In this document: positions 6,883-10,635 of the stretch, in pieces
Layout of the letters: each line of letters opens with the position of its first letter
Position numbering within the stretch: the stretch's first letter is position 1
DNA from: JAJBWD01 sp041670885
GTDB taxonomy: Bacteria; Bacillota; Clostridia; Clostridiales; Clostridiaceae
DNA: 10,635 nucleotides
Direction: 5' to 3'
Assembly: GCA_041670885.1 (NCBI GenBank)
Contig: JBAXYJ010000091.1
Coordinates: 1-10,635 of the forward strand
The notes under the pieces: model-generated
Databases searched by the model: none
What the model saw: the letters and a program-made list of their open reading frames with translations, nothing else
What the model was told of the DNA's origin: nothing
Program-made: the position numbers and the translations under genes

Positions 6883-7956
6883 TTAATTGCTGCCCATATT
6901 CTTCATTTTTTCTGATTGATCATATGTAATAAGTGCATCAATCATTTCATCTAAATCTCCATCCATAAATGAATCTAGTTTGTACAGTGTTAATCCTATC
7001 CTGTGATCAGATACTCTTCCCTGAGGATAGTTATATGTTCTTATTCTTTCGCTTCTGTCTCCTGTTCCTACCTGGCTCCTTCTGTCTTCTGCTATTCCTG
7101 CACTTCTCTCTTCTTCTGCCTGCTGATAAAGTCTGGCCCTTAGTTCCTTCATAGCTTTTTCCTTATTCTTAAGCTGAGATTTTTCATCCTGGCAGGTAAC
7201 TACTAAGCCTGATGGAATATAAGTAATTCTAACAGCAGAATCTGTAGTATTTACACACTGTCCGCCATGTCCTGTGGATCTGTAAACATCTATCCTTAGA
7301 TCATTTGGGTTTATCTCTATATCTACATCCTCAACTTCCGGAAGAACTGCAACTGTTGCAGTTGATGTGTGGATTCTTCCCGAACTTTCTGTATCCGGAA
7401 CTCTCTGAACTCTGTGAACTCCGCTTTCATATTTCATCTTGGAATACACTTTATCTCCTGTTACCATAAATACAACTTCCTTAAAACCCCCGATGTCAGT
7501 TTCATTGGAATTCATAAGCTCAACTCTCCAGCCTCTTCTCTCAGCATACCTGGTGTACATTCTAAAAAGGTTAGCTGCAAACAGTGCTGCTTCATCTCCG
7601 CCGGCACCGGCTCTTATTTCTATAAAAACGTTTTTGTCATCATTTGGGTCCTTTGGAAGAAGAAGAATCTTTAATTCTTCCTCAAATAAAGATACGCAAT
7701 CAAGGAGATCTTTAATCTCCTCAGCAATCATATCTCTCATATCCTTATCAGTTTCTTCCCTCTGCATTTCTTTTGCTTGTTCTAATTCTTCCCTGGCTTT
7801 TTTGTATTCTCTATATTTAGTGACTACTATCTCCAAATCAGAATGCTCTTTGCAAAGCTTCCTCCAGCTGTTTTGGTCTGCCATAACTGTTGGATCACTT
7901 ATCTTAAGGGACATTTCTTCATATTTATTTTCTATAAACTCAAGTTTTTCCAGCAT
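6883..7956 (-). CDS. prfA: Peptide chain release factor 1
   Basis: Recognises UAA and UAG stop codons and triggers peptide release on the ribosome. The 357-residue protein has a coiled-coil domain 1 (to about 100), the family signature RAGAGGDEAAL, the class-specific PxT stop-codon motif as PDT (187-189, in VQRVPDTESSGRIHT) and the catalytic GHGGQ loop (229-233). PxT together with absence of SPF and of a programmed frameshift makes it RF1, not RF2. The ATG at 7956 was chosen over a GTG at 7965: the ATG has AGTGG at a five-base spacing and gives MLEKLEFIENKY, the usual N terminus. It follows prmC, whose product methylates the Gln of its GGQ. A 57-nt gap before it holds a probable promoter of its own. 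Confidence 0.97.
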   Translation of the reverse strand: MLEKLEFIENKYEEMSLKISDPTVMADQNSWRKLCKEHSDLEIVVTKYREYKKAREELEQAKEMQREETDKDMRDMIAEEIKDLLDCVSLFEEELKILLLPKDPNDDKNVFIEIRAGAGGDEAALFAANLFRMYTRYAERRGWRVELMNSNETDIGGFKEVVFMVTGDKVYSKMKYESGVHRVQRVPDTESSGRIHTSTATVAVLPEVEDVDIEINPNDLRIDVYRSTGHGGQCVNTTDSAVRITYIPSGLVVTCQDEKSQLKNKEKAMKELRARLYQQAEEERSAGIAEDRRSQVGTGDRSERIRTYNYPQGRVSDHRIGLTLYKLDSFMDGDLDEMIDALITYDQSEKMKNMGSN

Positions 7957-7990
7957 ATAAACCACTCTTTCTTAATATTCTACATTGGGT

Positions 7991-7999
7991 ATTATACCA
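7991..7999 (-). promoter_or_regulatory. Extended -10 promoter in front of prfA
   Basis: The minus strand reads TGGTATAAT (7999-7991), a perfect extended -10 (TGnTATAAT), 35 nt before the prfA ATG, giving a predicted leader of about 28 nt. The -35 region, which overlaps the end of prmC, is weak, which is acceptable for extended -10 promoters. It would allow prfA and the genes after it to be transcribed apart from tdk. Confidence 0.5.
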
Positions 8000-8013
8000 T
8001 ATATTTTAAAAGT

Positions 8014-8868
8014 TTAATATCCTAGAAACTTAGCAGTTATTACTCTGTCTTTTCCTGCTAAATCCTTATAGGCTTTTATATTAACGAAACACTTTTTCTT
8101 AAGTTCTGCTTTTACTCTTTCCTTTTGATTATATCCAATTTCAAAGGCTATTAATCCGCCTATATTAAGTACCTTTACAGCATCATCTATTATTCTCCTG
8201 TAAAAGGTGAGTCCATCATCTCCGCCATCTAAGGCCAGCATTGGTTCATAATCCTTTACATCTTCCATAAGAGAATCTATTTCTCTTGTTTCTATATATG
8301 GCGGGTTTGAGACTATAACATCAAATTTTTTATTTTTCTCTACAAAATCATACAATAAATCACATTTTAATACCTTTGCACTGCTAAGCTTAAGCCTTAA
8401 TATGTTTTTACCTGTAACTTCTATAGCTCTGTCTGATATGTCAGATAAGGTTACATTAACATTTTTTGCAAACCTGGCAATAGAAAGACCTATGATACCG
8501 CTTCCGCAGCAAAGGTCTAAAACATCCTCATATTTATTTTCAAGTATTTCTCTAAGAACTGTCTCCACTAATATTTCAGTGTCAGGTCTTGGAATTAATA
8601 CTCCTTCATTTATGTAAAAATCAATGCCCATAAATTCGCACCTCTTAATGATATACTTAATAGGCATCTTATTTTTTCTCATGTCCAGCAGCTTAAAAAA
8701 CTTATTTTCATCTTCTTTATTTAATTCCTTATCTACGTTAAGAAGAATATACAATCTGTCCCTCTTTAGTGTGTATGCAAGGAGAAGCTGACTGTCTATA
8801 ATATATGAGTCTATTCTATTCTCTTTTAATATACTGTATGACATTTTCAAAAGGGAACCTATAATCAC
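8014..8868 (-). CDS. prmC: Peptide chain release factor N5-glutamine methyltransferase
   Basis: An S-adenosylmethionine-dependent enzyme that methylates the glutamine of the GGQ motif in release factors. From the GTG at 8868 the protein has 284 residues, near the family norm (277-288). It has the helical N-terminal domain, the IPRPDTE signature (92-98), the SAM-binding DLCCGSG (118-124) and D143 after strand 2. NPPY (188-191), the hallmark of amide-nitrogen methylation, is followed by EPMLALDGGDDGL. The GTG overlaps the preceding TGA (GTGA) and has AAGAGG seven bases upstream. An ATG at 8886 would add six residues and lies within the preceding gene without a clear binding site. prfA, its substrate gene, is next. 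A DNA or rRNA methyltransferase is unlikely given this context. Confidence 0.93.
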   Translation of the reverse strand: MIIGSLLKMSYSILKENRIDSYIIDSQLLLAYTLKRDRLYILLNVDKELNKEDENKFFKLLDMRKNKMPIKYIIKRCEFMGIDFYINEGVLIPRPDTEILVETVLREILENKYEDVLDLCCGSGIIGLSIARFAKNVNVTLSDISDRAIEVTGKNILRLKLSSAKVLKCDLLYDFVEKNKKFDVIVSNPPYIETREIDSLMEDVKDYEPMLALDGGDDGLTFYRRIIDDAVKVLNIGGLIAFEIGYNQKERVKAELKKKCFVNIKAYKDLAGKDRVITAKFLGY

Positions 8869-9800
8869 TCTAACACCTCTTGACATATTTCATCTTTATC
8901 TTCTATTCCCTCAGAAGCCTTTAATGCAGCTATTGCAACTTCAAGCTGCTGCATATCCGGTTCCTTTGTAGTTAACTTCTGAAGCATTAACCCCGGGAAG
9001 GCTATTGCCTTGGAAATAAAATTGTTGTTTTTACCAAGCCATTTAATTAATTCATATGTTATACCTGATACAAATGGAAGAAGCAGTACCCTGTACATCA
9101 CTCTCTCCAAAAGGGAACTCCATGGAATAAGAGAAAATAAAATGATACTAATTATAAAAACCAGAAAAATAAAATTTGTACCACATCTTGGATGAAGCCT
9201 TCCATACCTGCTGCAAACTTCAGGAGTTAATTCATCTTCATTTTCATAACAAAATATGGTTTTATGCTCAGCACCGTGATACTGAAATACTCTGTATATA
9301 TCTTCCATCTTAGTTATTATAACTAAATATAATAAAAATATCATTACCCTTATTAGTCCCTCAAGTAAATTAAGAACAATTACATTATCGGTAACTTTAC
9401 TAAAAAAATTAGTAATAAATGTTGGCAAAATAAAAAAAATAGATACTGAAAAAGCTAATGATAAAATAAGTGAAAACCCCAAAACAATATTTGTGGTCTT
9501 TTCCTTAAACTTATTTTTTACCCATTTATCAAATTTTGACTCCTGCTCTTCATCTTCAAAAAAAGATGCAGAATAATTCAAAGTCTTTATTCCAATAATT
9601 AAAGATTCGATCAGCGTAATAAAACCTCTTAATATAGGAATATTTAATATTTTATTTCTTTTCGTATAGGGGACATACTCTTCCTTATTTACTACTATGC
9701 TGCCATCTTCCAGTCTTACAGCAGTTGCAGTACACTTTGAGCCCCTCATCATAACCCCTTCTATTACTGCTTGCCCACCTACAGTACAGTTTTTTCTCAT
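8865..9800 (-). CDS. YqhQ-family (DUF1385) membrane protein
   Basis: A conserved membrane protein of Firmicutes without a role I can state with confidence. The 311-residue length is close to B. subtilis YqhQ (about 318). Family hallmarks are GGQAVIEGVMMRG (8-20), YHGAEHKT (174-181), HPRCGTNF (203-210) and the C-terminal PGLMLQKLTTKEPD (259-272) with QQLEVAIAAL after it. Hydrophobic segments lie at about 52-72, 104-127, 140-162, 209-227 and 236-255. The conserved His, Glu and Cys near the membrane (H175, E178, H179, H203, C206) look like a metal or catalytic site, which is inference. AAGGAG precedes the ATG by six bases. It overlaps tdk (ATGA) and prmC (GTGA), so it is probably translated in step with both. 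A few acidic residues end the protein. Confidence 0.9.
   Translation of the reverse strand: MRKNCTVGGQAVIEGVMMRGSKCTATAVRLEDGSIVVNKEEYVPYTKRNKILNIPILRGFITLIESLIIGIKTLNYSASFFEDEEQESKFDKWVKNKFKEKTTNIVLGFSLILSLAFSVSIFFILPTFITNFFSKVTDNVIVLNLLEGLIRVMIFLLYLVIITKMEDIYRVFQYHGAEHKTIFCYENEDELTPEVCSRYGRLHPRCGTNFIFLVFIISIILFSLIPWSSLLERVMYRVLLLPFVSGITYELIKWLGKNNNFISKAIAFPGLMLQKLTTKEPDMQQLEVAIAALKASEGIEDKDEICQEVLE
8876..8881 (-). promoter_or_regulatory. Ribosome binding site supporting the prmC GTG start
   Basis: AAGAGG with a seven-base spacer to the GTG at 8868, inside the last codons of the DUF1385 gene. The GTG shares bases with the TGA stop of that gene, which fits translational coupling. Confidence 0.6.
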
Positions 9801-10402
9801 AGCTTGCTCCTTGATTTTTCGTATTTTTCTTTAAGTTCAAAATAGCATTTAGGACACAGGGCTATATATTCCACATTATCGACCTGATCTATAGCAACCT
9901 GGTCTCCCTGAAATACAAATTCTCCATTTACAAGTCTTCCATTTAGCATAGCCTTTTTACCGCATTTACATATAGTCTTAAGCTCCTCTATGCTGTGAGC
10001 TAAAAGAAGAAGCCTTTCACTTCCTTCAAATCCATTCATCATAAAGTCTGTCCTAAGTCCATAGCAAATAACAGGTATTCCTAAATTAACAGCTATGCTG
10101 AACATCTCATCAATATGATGCTTTTTCATAAACTGAGCTTCATCAACTAAAATACAATCTATCTTTTTACTTCTTACATAATCTTTAATAAGCTTAAATA
10201 CATCTTTATCCTTATCTATTAAAAAATCTACCTTCCGGGTTACACCTAGTCTGGATAATACTCTATCTCCGCCTTTTGTGTCAGTTCTTGGCTTTAATAT
10301 TAAGACATTCATCCCTCTTTCCTCATAATTATGAGCTACCTGAAGTAAGTTTGTAGATTTTCCACAATTCATGGCTCCATATCTAAAATATAGCTTACTC
10401 AT
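9797..10402 (-). CDS. tdk: Thymidine kinase (type II)
   Basis: A cytoplasmic salvage kinase that phosphorylates thymidine to dTMP with ATP. The 201-residue protein has the P-loop GAMNCGKST (9-17), the Walker B/catalytic segment DEAQF (87-91, with E88 the expected general base), the thymidine-site YGLRTDF (114-120) and the zinc-bound lasso with C145, C147, C183 and C186 (CKC and CPKC). This is the TK1-like type found in Firmicutes. The ATG at 10402 was preferred to a TTG at 10414 because GGAGG lies five bases before it and overlaps that TTG. It is the first gene of the block, with a promoter just upstream. Its stop overlaps the start of the DUF1385 gene (ATGA). Confidence 0.96.
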   Translation of the reverse strand: MSKLYFRYGAMNCGKSTNLLQVAHNYEERGMNVLILKPRTDTKGGDRVLSRLGVTRKVDFLIDKDKDVFKLIKDYVRSKKIDCILVDEAQFMKKHHIDEMFSIAVNLGIPVICYGLRTDFMMNGFEGSERLLLLAHSIEELKTICKCGKKAMLNGRLVNGEFVFQGDQVAIDQVDNVEYIALCPKCYFELKEKYEKSRSKL

Positions 10403-10407
10403 ATTAT

Positions 10408-10412
10408 CCTCC
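10408..10412 (-). promoter_or_regulatory. Ribosome binding site fixing the tdk start
   Basis: GGAGG, five-base spacer, ATG at 10402. The in-frame TTG at 10414 shares bases with this site and would have no binding site of its own apart from a T run. Confidence 0.85.
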
Positions 10413-10432
10413 AAAAAAAAATGTCTTCATCT

Positions 10433-10461
10433 ATTTTAACCTAAATTCTTTATAAGTTCAA
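10433..10461 (-). promoter_or_regulatory. SigA-like promoter of tdk
   Basis: TTGAAC (10461-10456), a 17-nt spacer and TAAAAT (10438-10433) on the minus strand. These match the consensus in four and five of six positions. Transcription would start near 10426, leaving a leader of about 25 nt before the tdk ATG that contains little beyond the ribosome binding site. This leaves no room for a riboswitch in the tdk leader. Confidence 0.65.
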
Positions 10462-10519
10462 TTAATATTAATATTAAATTAAAAAAATCGACTAATACAT
10501 TTGCTTGATTTTAAAAGGC

Positions 10520-10549
10520 TTGTCAAAATATTGGGCTAAGTTGTAAAAT
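10520..10549 (+). promoter_or_regulatory. Candidate plus-strand promoter at the right edge
   Basis: TTGTCA (10520-10525), an 18-nt spacer and TAAAAT (10544-10549), each with five of six consensus bases. It points away from tdk toward a possible start codon at 10602, with transcription starting near 10556. The region is AT-rich, so chance is a real possibility, but the pair is as good as the tdk promoter. Confidence 0.4.
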
Positions 10550-10564
10550 GAAATGACCGAACCA

Positions 10565-10598
10565 CAAAAAAATAAAGACTCAAGAGAAAAACTCTAGT
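10565..10598. other. Small hairpin, possibly a weak terminator on the minus strand
   Basis: ACT-CA-AGAG (10578-10586) and CTCT-AGT (10592-10598) pair around an A-rich loop, giving seven pairs with a two-base bulge. On the minus strand the stem is followed by CTTTATTTTTTT (10577 down to about 10566), the layout of a weak intrinsic terminator for a gene beyond the window. On the plus strand the same hairpin lies four bases before the possible ATG at 10602, where it could mask a ribosome binding site. The two readings cannot be separated from this sequence. Confidence 0.35.
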
Positions 10599-10601
10599 AC
10601 A

Positions 10602-10635
10602 ATGTTAAGTGACAAAACAAAACAAAAAAGTACAG
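10602..10635 (+). CDS. Possible 5' end of a plus-strand gene running off the window
   Basis: An ATG at 10602 opens a frame with no stop through the window end: MLSDKTKQKST. It lies about 46 nt after the predicted start site of the candidate plus-strand promoter. No convincing Shine-Dalgarno sequence is seen; only AAGAG within the adjacent hairpin is near, and it is too far upstream. The short, lysine-rich N terminus loosely recalls what I remember of IS1182-family transposases, but eleven residues prove nothing. It may equally be chance in non-coding DNA. Confidence 0.22.
   Translation, partial: MLSDKTKQKST

Noticed and set aside
7439..7960. A 173-codon plus-strand open frame opposite prfA
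   Set aside because: It is antisense to a clear prfA, low in complexity (Ser/Leu-rich), and has no ribosome binding site; it is a shadow of the real gene. The same holds for the other plus-strand frames opposite coding genes.
7957..7965. prfA start at a GTG at 7965
   Set aside because: The ATG at 7956 gives the usual RF1 N terminus and length and has a better-spaced upstream site.
10403..10414. Longer tdk reading from a TTG at 10414
   Set aside because: The TTG overlaps the GGAGG that serves the ATG at 10402, and the added residues are just the translated ribosome binding site.
10415..10500. Riboswitch or T-box in the tdk leader
   Set aside because: The predicted transcript start leaves only about 25 nt of leader and there are no stable stems or T-box-like motifs in this AT-rich stretch.
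10498..10530. TTGACA on the minus strand (10526-10521) as a second tdk promoter
   Set aside because: No acceptable -10 lies 16-18 nt downstream; the nearest candidates are at about 8 or 23 nt.

Overview
The window is a dense, AT-rich block of housekeeping genes from a low-GC Gram-positive bacterium, most probably a Clostridium-like Firmicute. The reasons are the AT-rich coding sequence, strong GGAGG-type ribosome binding sites, and a gene order (tdk, YqhQ/DUF1385, prmC, prfA, then a Sua5-type tsaC, ywlE, rpiB, upp and wall-polymer genes) that parallels the tdk-prfA-prmC-ywlC-ywlE-rpiB-upp-mnaA region of Bacillus subtilis. All thirteen well-supported genes lie on the minus strand, so transcription runs from high to low coordinates.

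Upstream block (about 10461 down to 2863): tdk has a good SigA-like promoter and a leader of roughly 25 nt. It is followed by a YqhQ/DUF1385 membrane protein, prmC (release-factor methyltransferase), prfA (release factor 1), an unrecognised two-helix membrane protein, a ZIP-family metal transporter, a Sua5-type threonylcarbamoyl-AMP synthase (tsaC), a low-molecular-weight phosphatase of the YwlE type, rpiB and upp. Spacing is tight, with several stop/start overlaps (ATGA at tdk/DUF1385, GTGA at DUF1385/prmC, 8 nt at rpiB/upp). An extended -10 promoter just before prfA probably adds transcription inside the block. A strong intrinsic terminator closes the block after upp.

Downstream block (about 2812 down to 36): a dCMP deaminase gene, tagO (undecaprenyl-phosphate GlcNAc-1-P transferase) and wecB (UDP-GlcNAc 2-epimerase) form a short operon. 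It has a weaker candidate promoter of its own and a clear terminator touching the wecB stop codon. TagO and WecB supply the lipid-linked GlcNAc and the UDP-ManNAc of the teichoic-acid linkage unit. The deaminase, tdk and upp belong to pyrimidine salvage and dTTP supply.

Four starts were moved from the longest open frame because the longer version begins at a TTG or GTG inside, next to, or upstream of the ribosome binding site: tdk, the dCMP deaminase, rpiB and prfA. The prmC start was moved to a GTG that overlaps the preceding stop.

Right edge (10415 to 10635): this non-coding stretch holds the tdk promoter. It also carries a plausible plus-strand promoter, a small hairpin and a possible plus-strand start codon at 10602 that runs off the window. 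It might be the 5' end of a divergent gene or the left end of an insertion sequence, but the evidence is thin.

I see no tRNA, rRNA, CRISPR array, phage gene or complete mobile element, and nothing that clearly amounts to a new biological system. The most interesting items are the two uncharacterised membrane proteins embedded in the translation-factor operon and the right-edge sequence.
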